From Bacillota bacterium (GTDB lineage Bacteria > Bacillota > UBA5301 > JAMCQP01), in assembly GCA_023381695.1 (NCBI GenBank), contig JAMCQP010000039.1, positions 100,010 to 164,009 on the forward strand: a DNA stretch of 64,000 nt. Reading direction: 5' to 3'. The notes below the pieces were generated by a model, which had not been told where the DNA came from, made no database searches, and saw only the letters and a program-made list of their open reading frames with translations. Positions 18,185 to 25,292 of this stretch are shown one piece after another (position 1 is the first letter of the stretch; every line of letters starts with the position of its first letter). Both the position numbers and the translations under genes were made by a program.

Positions 18185-19456
18185 CTAATCCTTGCTCTGC
18201 AGCTTCTTGAGCCATTTGGGCGTGAGCACCGAGTCGACCACGTCGTATATCGACACTATTCCCTGGAGCACGCCCTTTTCATCCACCACGGGTATCGCCA
18301 GAAGATCGTATTTGGTGATCACGTTGGCAATCTGCTGCTTGCCCATGTCCACGGGGACGCTCACCACCTTGGTAATCATGATCCTGGAAAGGGACGTATC
18401 CGAGGGGGCGACGATCAGATCCCGAAGCGCGACTACCCCGCACAGCCGGCTCATCTTATCAACCACGTAAACGTAATAGATGCTCTCCGCCGACGGTTGT
18501 TGCCGCCGCAACTCCCTGATGGTCTCATCGGTGGTAAGCTGCGCCGGGAAGGCGATGAACTCGGTATTCATCAGGCCTCCGGCCGTATTTTCGTCGTAGT
18601 CCAGAAGTTCCCGGACCTCTTCCGCGTCCTCCTTTTCCATCAGGTTCAGCAGCTCTTCGGCCTTCTCCTCCGGAAGTTCCCCCAGCGCGTCGGCGGCGTC
18701 ATCCGGCGCCATCTCCTCCAGGATATCCGAGGCCCGTTCGCTGCCCAGATCTTCGAGGATCAATGCCTGCAGGCGAGGGTCCACCTCGCTTAAAGCATCG
18801 GCGGCGGTCTCATCGTCCAGCGACTGGAAGACCGCTCTTCTCTCCCTGGTATCCAGATCGCTGACAATATCCGCGATCTCCGCCGGGTGAAGTTTGGCCA
18901 GCTTCTGGTGCGGCACGGAGAGCTTGACCCGGCTGAGATCCGTGGCCAACGGATCCACCAGTTCCCAGCTTACCAGTTGATCGGAGATCCGGAAACCCAG
19001 CGCCCGCCCCAGGCCGTCCACCGCCCGCTCAAAGCCCAGCCGGCGGAACAACCCCCGGGTCCCGATGTCCACGGCGATCAGCCTCACGGCGCCATGGACA
19101 TTCTCCAGAAGAAGATCGTTAACCCGGACCACCTTCGCGCCGTGGGTATCCACAATCTGTTTGTCCAGAAGGTCTTTGCGCAGGTAGATCTCCTGGTCAC
19201 TGGCCTTGGAGGTGGCCACCTCGTTGGTGTTCAGGTGAATCTTCAACGAATCAAGGGAAGAGAGCTCCAGTTGGCCCCATGGAACAAGAACCGGCGTTTT
19301 GCGCCGTCCGGCGGTAATCTCCACGCTGGTGACCCTGGGAAACGTGTCTCCCAGCTCCACAAGCACGTCGGTCACCCTGCCCAGCGTCTTGAACCCCGGA
19401 ACAAGGACCGATCTATCCAATATTTCGCTGACATACAGCCCGCCTTTTGTGACCAT
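18185..19456 (-). CDS. PRC-barrel / MgtE N-domain / CBS-pair protein without a membrane domain
   Basis: A 423-residue soluble protein. Residues 1-160 contain PRC-barrel-like beta segments, about 175-280 the superhelical MgtE N-domain (LHPAEIADIV and following helical repeats), and about 285-410 a CBS pair (MNTEFIAFPAQ, IPVVDEKGVLQGIVSIYDVVD). In MgtE the N and CBS domains sense cytosolic Mg2+ and close the channel; here no transmembrane part follows. Directly downstream is an Nramp-related transporter. I infer that this protein senses Mg2+ or gates that transporter in trans. Start ATG 19456 has GGAGGTG 6 nt upstream. The gene lies behind a leader with a terminator. Confidence 0.9.
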   Translation of the reverse strand: MVTKGGLYVSEILDRSVLVPGFKTLGRVTDVLVELGDTFPRVTSVEITAGRRKTPVLVPWGQLELSSLDSLKIHLNTNEVATSKASDQEIYLRKDLLDKQIVDTHGAKVVRVNDLLLENVHGAVRLIAVDIGTRGLFRRLGFERAVDGLGRALGFRISDQLVSWELVDPLATDLSRVKLSVPHQKLAKLHPAEIADIVSDLDTRERRAVFQSLDDETAADALSEVDPRLQALILEDLGSERASDILEEMAPDDAADALGELPEEKAEELLNLMEKEDAEEVRELLDYDENTAGGLMNTEFIAFPAQLTTDETIRELRRQQPSAESIYYVYVVDKMSRLCGVVALRDLIVAPSDTSLSRIMITKVVSVPVDMGKQQIANVITKYDLLAIPVVDEKGVLQGIVSIYDVVDSVLTPKWLKKLQSKD

Positions 19457-19725
19457 TCGACTCACCTCCAGTTGTAAAAAGGCAAAAAAATACGAGGACC
19501 CTTGCGAAGGTCCTCGCAGCCAGCAAAAATTTCCTGTCAGGAAAGGGAAAATTCACTGGCGGGTGTCAAAATGGACCTCCCCAAGTTCAATTCCGCTATC
19601 CGGGCAACCACAAAAAACAGCCTGGCATCGCCACGTTTACTACTAGGGCTACCGTCCATTTTACCACCCCCACCCGCTGCATATTCTTAGAATAAGCGTA
19701 AGAAATGGAAGAATGCTATGCACCT
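19457..19725 (-). promoter_or_regulatory. Riboswitch-like 5' leader of the magnesium-transport operon (class not identified)
   Basis: About 270 nt of untranslated leader. A long-range P1 helix pairs AAAATGGAC plus GGTG (19668-19654) with GTCCATTTT plus CACC (19576-19562), enclosing about 77 nt with further short helices. The P1 3' strand GGAGGTCC (19580-19573) can also pair over 8 bp with GGACCTTC (19513-19506), the 5' arm of a downstream terminator. P1 and this antiterminator are mutually exclusive, which is standard riboswitch logic. I do not see the conserved M-box (ykoK) or yybP-ykoY motifs by eye. The ligand is unknown; Mg2+ is suggested by the genes. Confidence 0.65.
19484..19517 (-). 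terminator. Intrinsic terminator inside the leader (attenuator)
   Basis: On the minus strand the stem GCGAGGACC / GGTCCTCGT with an 8-nt loop is followed by seven T within the next 9 nt. It lies 28 nt before the start codon of the MgtE-N/CBS gene, upstream of its ribosome-binding site. It must be bypassed for expression. Confidence 0.88.
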
Positions 19726-19732
19726 AAAATTA

Positions 19733-19762
19733 ATAATAAACCTTGTTGAGCCTGTTTGTCAA
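19733..19762 (-). promoter_or_regulatory. SigA-type promoter of the leader
   Basis: On the minus strand there is a consensus TTGACA (19762-19757), an 18-nt spacer and TATTAT (19738-19733). Transcription would start near 19725, giving the leader described above. Confidence 0.8.
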
Positions 19763-19842
19763 GTGTTTATGGCCAATAGGAATGCCATAGGTCGTCCTGC
19801 CTCCCTGGCCCGCTCACTTGCCCGCCATCCACTCAGAACAGA

Positions 19843-20061
19843 TCAGATCGGCGTTCGCAGCACGACCTTGCCGTCCTTGTCAAAGAGTGTAGCCGTAATC
19901 TTGCCCTCGAAGGTCTTCTCCCGTTCAAACCTGGTGCCATCGGTGAAAACCAGGTGCACCGTGCCCCGGCTGAGGTCGGCGGCCTTGATTACTTTCCCCT
20001 GCAATAATTGCTGAAGTTTATCCCTTTCCATCCCGGCGCCTGCCTTCCGAAACCCGTCCAT
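19843..20061 (-). CDS. Small conserved-looking hypothetical protein
   Basis: 72 residues, hydrophilic, with no signal peptide or membrane segment. An N-terminal helix (ERDKLQQLLQGKVIK) precedes a run of beta-type segments (TVHLVFTDGTRFE, KITATLFDKDGKVVLRT) that could form a small barrel or sandwich. I do not recognise the family. ATG 20061 lies 4 nt after the stop of the SLH-motif gene, which suggests coupling; ATG 20031 is an alternative start. The gene is the last of the TonB/SLH cluster. Confidence 0.6.
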   Translation of the reverse strand: MDGFRKAGAGMERDKLQQLLQGKVIKAADLSRGTVHLVFTDGTRFEREKTFEGKITATLFDKDGKVVLRTPI

Positions 20062-20065
20062 TCCA

Positions 20066-20887
20066 CTACCTGACCTTGATTACCGCCAGGACCGCGGCCA
20101 ATACCACTCCTCCCAGCAAAAGCCGGTTGGTGGACTTTAAATTCTCCATCTCCTGATCCGTATTGCGCCTGTAACTGGTCATCTCCGACTGGAGTTCAGC
20201 CACCCGGTCTTCCAGCCCTTTTTGCCGGAGCATGTTGACGGTCTGCTGCGCCGCCAGCACATCTCCAATCTGGTTTTCCAGAGAAGCAACCCGGTTGCTG
20301 GTGGCCTTGACCTCCGCCTCCAAGCGGTCCAATCGCTGCCGGAGATCGCCCTGGTCGGCCTTGAGACCGTCAACCTTGGCCATGTCCTGGCGCAAGGCGT
20401 ATGTTTCCCCCGTTACCCGGGTCAGATCCTCGCGCAGCACCACCAGATTCCGGTTGGCCTTGCCCAGATCCGCGGCCAGGGCGTCGGTTTGCCCGGCCAA
20501 AGAGACCAACTCCTCGCGAAACTCCGTGGAGAGCTTCCGCAAGAGCTTCATGTCCTCGTCGCTCAACGTTACCTGCCCCGCCTGGACATCGTTCAGCAGC
20601 TTGGCGATCACCGTCGCCAGGGTAAACCGATCCACGGCCTTTGTCCCCTGAAAAGTCCCATCCTGGTAGAGGCCCAGATAACCCTTTTCCACCAGAGTGA
20701 CTACCGCCTTGTAGGCCCAGTGATCCGACGGCACATCCTGAACCTGCACCGGCGCAGCCTGTGCCAGAACCGGGGTCGTCCCCGCCAAACCCATCAAAAC
20801 CGCCGCCAGTGCCAAACCCAGGGAAAGCACGCGTAGATATCTCCCCCGCAACAGTAATCTCTCCCTCTGATTCAAAAAATAGTGCAT
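20066..20887 (-). CDS. Single-SLH-motif coiled-coil protein with C-terminal membrane segment (paralogue 1)
   Basis: 273 residues. After a signal peptide (cleavage near ASPVLAQA-like site, residue 44) there is one S-layer-homology motif (DVPSDHWAYKAVVTLVEKGY, about 50-95). A long heptad-rich coiled coil follows (about 110-245), then a hydrophobic C-terminal segment ending in VIKVR. SLH motifs bind secondary wall polymer, so the protein could span from membrane to wall. I chose ATG 20887, with AGGAGGG 8 nt upstream; an in-frame GTG 20938 lies within an interspersed repeat. A paralogue of the same architecture is at 25293-25985, on the other side of tonB-exbD-exbB. Function unknown; envelope scaffolding is inferred. 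Confidence 0.82.
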   Translation of the reverse strand: MHYFLNQRERLLLRGRYLRVLSLGLALAAVLMGLAGTTPVLAQAAPVQVQDVPSDHWAYKAVVTLVEKGYLGLYQDGTFQGTKAVDRFTLATVIAKLLNDVQAGQVTLSDEDMKLLRKLSTEFREELVSLAGQTDALAADLGKANRNLVVLREDLTRVTGETYALRQDMAKVDGLKADQGDLRQRLDRLEAEVKATSNRVASLENQIGDVLAAQQTVNMLRQKGLEDRVAELQSEMTSYRRNTDQEMENLKSTNRLLLGGVVLAAVLAVIKVR

Positions 20888-20910
20888 TAACCCTTCCCTC
20901 CTCTGGCCGC

Positions 20911-20958
20911 TCCCGTCCTTCCCTGGACTCCGCGGCACCTTGACCTCCTGTCAAATGC
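20911..20958. repeat. Hairpin-bearing interspersed repeat, copy 1
   Basis: About 48 nt matching copies at 26251-26297 and 45977-46024. On the minus strand it begins GCATTTGAC-AGGAG-GTCAA, a 5-bp stem with a 5-nt loop, followed by a conserved GC-rich tail. It lies between the cohesin-like gene and the start of the SLH gene. Confidence 0.75.
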
Positions 20959-20972
20959 AAAGACCCGGTCGC

Positions 20973-23078
20973 TTATTTGATCACCAATTCCCCATCCGTC
21001 ACCGCTATCGCAGGAAGCAGAGCCTCCCCCGGCCCGGTAATCTTGACGTCCTTGAGCACCAGCGCGGATTTTCCCGCCGCCCTGGCCCGGAAATGAACAC
21101 TCATCACAACCTCCTGATCCACATCAAAAGGCGCGGTACGGCGGCCCACCGCCCCGGATACCGTCCCTTTCTGGTTGTCCCAGCGGGGCATCTGCCAGAA
21201 AGCCAGTTCCTCGTTTTCCACAAAGAGGCTTCCCCGGGAGACGCCAATCACCTCGAGGACCGCCGGATCAAACTTCATTCCGAGTTCAACCCCGGCAACG
21301 CCATCCAGATTGGTGGCCAGCACATTTACCGTCACCAGTTCGCCAGGCGCCACCGCGGGTTTATCCGGCGCCACGGCAATGCGTGGTTTAAACGCCGGGA
21401 TCTCCAGGGCGCCCTTTGCGCTAACCGCCTGAAAGTTGGAACCCTCCGCTTTAACCACAAAAGCCGGGACGCCCTTCGGCCGGGTCGATCTAGCTGTGCC
21501 GGCGCCCTGTTCATTTGGCTGGCGGCTTTTTGCGGAAAACCGCCAGAGCACCTCCACGCTGCCGCCGGGCTCCAGAGTCCCCAGAAAGCGTTCCGCTTTG
21601 TCCAGTTCGGCCAGACTCAGGCCGGTTGACGGTTCCACGGTTGCTTCAAGCAGATAGGCAGGCGCTCCGCCCGTGTTCGTGAAGGTGGCCAAAAAGCCGG
21701 GAGCGGCGGGTGCAGCAGCGGGTGCAGCAGCTGTAGCAGGCGCATCCTTTTCGGGGGCCGGCCCGGCCAGTTTGATGGAGATCCTGGGCGGGGCGACCAC
21801 CCGCACGGTTCGCTCCACATTATTGAGCTCCACATTGGCGGCCTCCACCTGAACCTGGTAACGCAGAAGGCCGGTGACTTCCCCCGTGGCGACCACCCGC
21901 CACGTGATCTGGGAAGAGTTATGCCCGGCCAGATTGCCGACAACCCGGCGGGATTGCTGCCCGGAAGCCAGCGTCAATCCCTTGGGGAGGCTGATCGCGG
22001 CGACCACGTTTCTGGCCTCAACTTCATCGGTGTTTTCAATGTAGACCACCACCGGCAGGTAACTTTTTTTGCCGGCGCCCGCATCGGCGTAGACCTCGCC
22101 CGGAGAGCTTACCCCCACGGAGAGCGCCCCGGGAGCGATGGTGATCCCTCCCAGGCCGTACCAGGTCACATAGACCCGCTTTTCGCCGGGCGGCAAGGGA
22201 ATAGGGTCCCAGTAAAGCGCCACGGCGCTGTCCAGTTCAAACTCTCCCTGGCGCAAAAAATCCCGTCCCGGGCGAAAATCAAAGTCCCAGGGCCCGTCGG
22301 CCAGTGCCCCCCAGTTGCTCACATAAACCTTGTCCGGTCGGGTAACGCCCGGCCCCTGCAAGGTTCCCTGAGCCACCACCTTTGGGTCGCTCAGGCTGTC
22401 AAAAGCCTGCCAGAACTCCGGCATCCTACTGGCCTGGATTACTGTATCCTCCACCAGAGCCCGCTCGCCAAAGCGAAAGGGCGCCCCGTCATTTCCACCC
22501 AGCATGGTGTCGAGCATGATGCGCAACCCCACCAGGTGGGGTTTCTTGTCCGTGTTCTGGACCGTGTACATGATCTGGGCTGTATCCGATAACCCGGTGG
22601 TGCTGCTCTTTACAATACTCAGGTCCTGCGCCACCTCTAAAGGCCCCAAAAGCCAGGCGCTGTCCATTGCTGAGCCGCCGGTGATCTCCGGCAAACGAAG
22701 CGCCGGGCCATAGACCCCTTCCCGGCCGGCCCGTTTTTGGGTCGGGCCGCCGTAGACGTAATCTTTTCCGTCCACACGCACGGTAGTATACGAGGTCCAG
22801 GGTTGCGGCCGCCCATAAATCAGAGGGAGGTTTTCGTCCCCGGTGCGGTTTGGATCGCCCCCCGTGGTATCCACGGCAAAGCGTCCGGTATCGTGAACGC
22901 CTGCATTCACCGAAATGGCGATATAATCGTTGTGAACCGAGAGCACCCTTGGCCCGCCGGCGGCTTCGCCAACCTCACCCGCCACTGGTTTGTCCGCCGG
23001 TTGGGACCCAGCCGGTGTTGCCATTGCCAAAAGCCCGAATACGCAAAGACTGATGATCTTCGTTCCTGCTTTTTGCAC
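20973..23078 (-). CDS. Large secreted protein with C-terminal cohesin-like domain
   Basis: 701 residues, exported by a signal peptide (about 1-27). The N-terminal 300 residues are beta-rich and not recognised. The middle contains DUF11/CARDB-like Ig modules (YIENTDEVEARNVVAAISLP and repeats) separated by an Ala/Pro-rich linker. The last 140 residues resemble a cohesin domain (VAPGELVTVNVLATNLDGV, FDPAVLEVIGVSRGSLF). I chose GTG 23078 because GGAGGG sits 8 nt upstream and it gives a proper signal peptide; ATG 23132 is in frame but poorly supported. It lies directly downstream of tonB and upstream of an SLH protein, so it is probably a surface protein of this cluster. Confidence 0.8.
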   Translation of the reverse strand: MQKAGTKIISLCVFGLLAMATPAGSQPADKPVAGEVGEAAGGPRVLSVHNDYIAISVNAGVHDTGRFAVDTTGGDPNRTGDENLPLIYGRPQPWTSYTTVRVDGKDYVYGGPTQKRAGREGVYGPALRLPEITGGSAMDSAWLLGPLEVAQDLSIVKSSTTGLSDTAQIMYTVQNTDKKPHLVGLRIMLDTMLGGNDGAPFRFGERALVEDTVIQASRMPEFWQAFDSLSDPKVVAQGTLQGPGVTRPDKVYVSNWGALADGPWDFDFRPGRDFLRQGEFELDSAVALYWDPIPLPPGEKRVYVTWYGLGGITIAPGALSVGVSSPGEVYADAGAGKKSYLPVVVYIENTDEVEARNVVAAISLPKGLTLASGQQSRRVVGNLAGHNSSQITWRVVATGEVTGLLRYQVQVEAANVELNNVERTVRVVAPPRISIKLAGPAPEKDAPATAAAPAAAPAAPGFLATFTNTGGAPAYLLEATVEPSTGLSLAELDKAERFLGTLEPGGSVEVLWRFSAKSRQPNEQGAGTARSTRPKGVPAFVVKAEGSNFQAVSAKGALEIPAFKPRIAVAPDKPAVAPGELVTVNVLATNLDGVAGVELGMKFDPAVLEVIGVSRGSLFVENEELAFWQMPRWDNQKGTVSGAVGRRTAPFDVDQEVVMSVHFRARAAGKSALVLKDVKITGPGEALLPAIAVTDGELVIK

Positions 23079-23143
23079 AAAAGCCACCCTCCACGTCCAC
23101 CTCGTATCGAAATCAGTCCTCTTGATCCTCATGAGAATTGCCC

Positions 23144-24031
23144 TTATTCGTAATTGCTCGCGGAAACTACGCCGCCCTCTTCGAAAGCGATCTTCAAGAA
23201 GAAGATGTAGTTTTTGGCCGCCGGCCGGAAAGACTGGCCCGCCACCGTCTTAACCGCCTGGGTGTCCAGGCGCGCGTCCCCGGAGGACTTCTCCACGGTT
23301 ACTTTTTCCGTGGCGCCGCCGGTTGTGACAAAAACCTTCAAGATCACCGTGCCGGTAACCCCTTCGTTCTGGGCATTCTTGGGGTAAACAATCGCCTTTC
23401 CCAGAGCCAGCAACTCCTGCCCGCCGAGCACCCCAAAACCGCCTTTGCCGGTCCCGGAACCATCCCCGGAGCCGGCGCCCATCCCCGGACCGGCGCCGGC
23501 TCCCGGACCTGATCCGGATCCCAGGCCTTTGCCTCCCGGCTGGCCGGCCATCCCCTTGCTTTCCTCCGCCCCTTTGGAATCCGGCGGCTGGCTGCCCGCC
23601 GCTGCTTCTTGCCCCTGGGATTCCTTTTCAACCGGTTTTTTCGCGGGCTTTTTCGTGGGTTTTTCCCCCGGTTTTTTCGCGGGTTTTTCAGCCAGCTTTT
23701 CGAGCCCCCTGGCGCTGGTGATCACCTCTGATCTCGTACCCGCCTGTTTCTTCTCCAGTTTCTTCTCCACCCGCGCCTTCTCCGCCGGCTTGGCGGAAGC
23801 GGTCATCGCCTTGGCGGCATGGGAGATCTTTCCCGTCGTCTCTCCCGCGGTTTCCGCCATCATATCGATGACCCCGCCCTCGATCATATAAAGCCCACCC
23901 GGATGGCCGGGACCCCAGAAAGGCGCCACGGACAAAAAAAGGAGATGGATTGCCACAGAAACAAGCAGCGCCAACCAAAAGGCGTGCTCTTTCCGGCTGA
24001 CATTAATCTCCTGCTCAAAACCGATTTTCAC
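23144..24031 (-). CDS. TonB-family energy transducer
   Basis: 295 residues: one N-terminal membrane helix (about 17-37), a Lys/Pro-rich linker with KKP repeats (about 90-140), a Gly-rich stretch (165-200), and a C-terminal TonB-type domain (about 205-290; TGTVILKVFVTTGG, VAGQSFRPA). TonB/TolA proteins span the periplasm and carry energy from the ExbBD proton channel to the outer membrane. The start is GTG 24031, with AGGAGG 8 nt upstream. It follows exbD by 26 nt. No TonB-dependent receptor gene is visible in the window. Confidence 0.88.
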   Translation of the reverse strand: MKIGFEQEINVSRKEHAFWLALLVSVAIHLLFLSVAPFWGPGHPGGLYMIEGGVIDMMAETAGETTGKISHAAKAMTASAKPAEKARVEKKLEKKQAGTRSEVITSARGLEKLAEKPAKKPGEKPTKKPAKKPVEKESQGQEAAAGSQPPDSKGAEESKGMAGQPGGKGLGSGSGPGAGAGPGMGAGSGDGSGTGKGGFGVLGGQELLALGKAIVYPKNAQNEGVTGTVILKVFVTTGGATEKVTVEKSSGDARLDTQAVKTVAGQSFRPAAKNYIFFLKIAFEEGGVVSASNYE

Positions 24032-24057
24032 CGGCCATTCCTCCTGCCAGGGAGCCT

Positions 24058-24465
24058 TTAGGGAGCCTTGCGGTCCACCGCCAGGGCGATACGGTAGCCG
24101 CCGGCTTGACGCACCGCGTCCATCGCCGCCACCAGATGCTTGTAAAGGACCGCCTCATCCGCCTCAATGACCACCACGGCATCGCCGTTACTTCCCAGCG
24201 CCCTGTGGAGTTCGGCCTTCAACCGCTGCTCGTCCACCTGCTGGCGCCCGAGGTAAAAGGCGCCGTCTCGCGCCACGGTGACCACCACCTTGCTCTGTTC
24301 CTGGGCGGTTACGGTCACCGCCCTGGGAAGATTGATATTCAGGCCAGTAACATTGGTCTTGAAGGTGCTGAAGAGCATGAAGAAGACCAGCAAAAAGAAG
24401 AGGACATCAATCATCGGAATGATCTCCAGGCGCATCTTCTTTCGCTTTGCCCGTTCAATATTCAT
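24058..24465 (-). CDS. exbD: ExbD/TolR-type biopolymer transport protein
   Basis: 135 residues. One N-terminal membrane helix carries the essential proton-channel aspartate in IPMIDVLFFLLVFF (D20). The periplasmic domain ends in a region typical of ExbD (VVIEADEAVLYKHLVAAMDAVRQAG). It overlaps exbB by 4 nt (ATGA). With ExbB and the TonB protein it forms a proton-driven energiser of envelope processes. TolR is an alternative name for the same fold. Confidence 0.93.
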   Translation of the reverse strand: MNIERAKRKKMRLEIIPMIDVLFFLLVFFMLFSTFKTNVTGLNINLPRAVTVTAQEQSKVVVTVARDGAFYLGRQQVDEQRLKAELHRALGSNGDAVVVIEADEAVLYKHLVAAMDAVRQAGGYRIALAVDRKAP

Positions 24466-25097
24466 CGGACCTCACTCCGTCTTGCCACCGTCTCTTTTTT
24501 AACCGCCATGCTCAAGATCTGGGTCGCCGCGCGGTTCAGCTCCAGGATCCGCCGATCCACCAGGCTTGACAGATAGGCGTAAAAGGCCATGGCGGGAATG
24601 GCGATGATCAGGCCCATCGCCGTGGTCAGCAAAGCCTCGGCGATACCGGAACTCAGCACGCTGGGGGTGGCCAGCCCCTGCAAGGCGGCCAGCACATTGA
24701 AGCTTCTGATGATCCCGGTGACCGTACCCAGAAGGCCCAAAAGCGGGGCGATAGTGACGATCGCATCCAGGACCGGCAGCCGCCGTTCCAGCTTGTATAC
24801 TTCTTGCCTGGCCGCATCTTCGAGGGCGGTTTCGACAACCTTTTCATCCTTGCCGTACTGGCTCAGGCCGGCCATGACCAGGGCCGCCACCGGCCCCCGG
24901 GAACGTTTGGCAATCTGCATGGCCTCCAGCACCCGATCCTGCAACAGGGCCGTCTTCACATCCGCCAGAAGATCATCCACGTCGATGCGCGACCGCAATA
25001 GATAGTACCACCGCTCCAGGCTTATCGCCAGCGCAAAAACCGAGCATAAGAGGAGGGGGTACATCACCGGCCCGCCTTTGGTAAAAAGATCAAACAC
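24462..25097 (-). CDS. exbB: ExbB/TolQ-type proton channel protein
   Basis: 211 residues with three membrane helices. The signature of the MotA/TolQ/ExbB family is in helices 2 and 3 (IAPLLGLLGTVTGIIRSF, IAEALLTTAMGLIIAIPA). It forms the stator-like pentamer around ExbD. The start is GTG 25097, with AGGAGGT 8 nt upstream. It heads the exbB-exbD-tonB-cohesin-like-SLH transcript. Such genes in a spore-former argue for an outer membrane, although ExbBD relatives in monoderms are known. Confidence 0.93.
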   Translation of the reverse strand: MFDLFTKGGPVMYPLLLCSVFALAISLERWYYLLRSRIDVDDLLADVKTALLQDRVLEAMQIAKRSRGPVAALVMAGLSQYGKDEKVVETALEDAARQEVYKLERRLPVLDAIVTIAPLLGLLGTVTGIIRSFNVLAALQGLATPSVLSSGIAEALLTTAMGLIIAIPAMAFYAYLSSLVDRRILELNRAATQILSMAVKKETVARRSEVR

Positions 25098-25223
25098 CGC
25101 AAAATACCTCCTGCCATGGAAGAGCTTCCTAAGGCTATAAGGCTATCTTCGACAGAATACCGGCATATCCTGCAACAGAATAGGACGTATTCCTGGAAGA
25201 AAGAGGGATTTACCGGAGCCAAG

Positions 25224-25252
25224 AAAAAAGGCACAGCGTTACCCACTGCGCC
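25224..25252 (-). terminator. Intrinsic terminator after SLH paralogue 2
   Basis: On the minus strand the 9-bp stem GGCGCAGTG / CGCTGTGCC (two G-U pairs), with a 5-nt loop, is followed by TTTTTT. It separates the SLH gene from exbB, so the two are separate transcripts or partly attenuated. Confidence 0.85.
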
Positions 25253-25292
25253 CTTCGATCTGTCTTTGCACTGTTCACCATATGCTCGCTTG

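Noticed and set aside
19457..19725. Leader as an ordinary M-box (ykoK) or Mn (yybP-ykoY) riboswitch
   Set aside because: I looked for the conserved cores of both and did not find them by eye. I keep it as an unassigned riboswitch-like element, since a covariance search could still find a diverged match.
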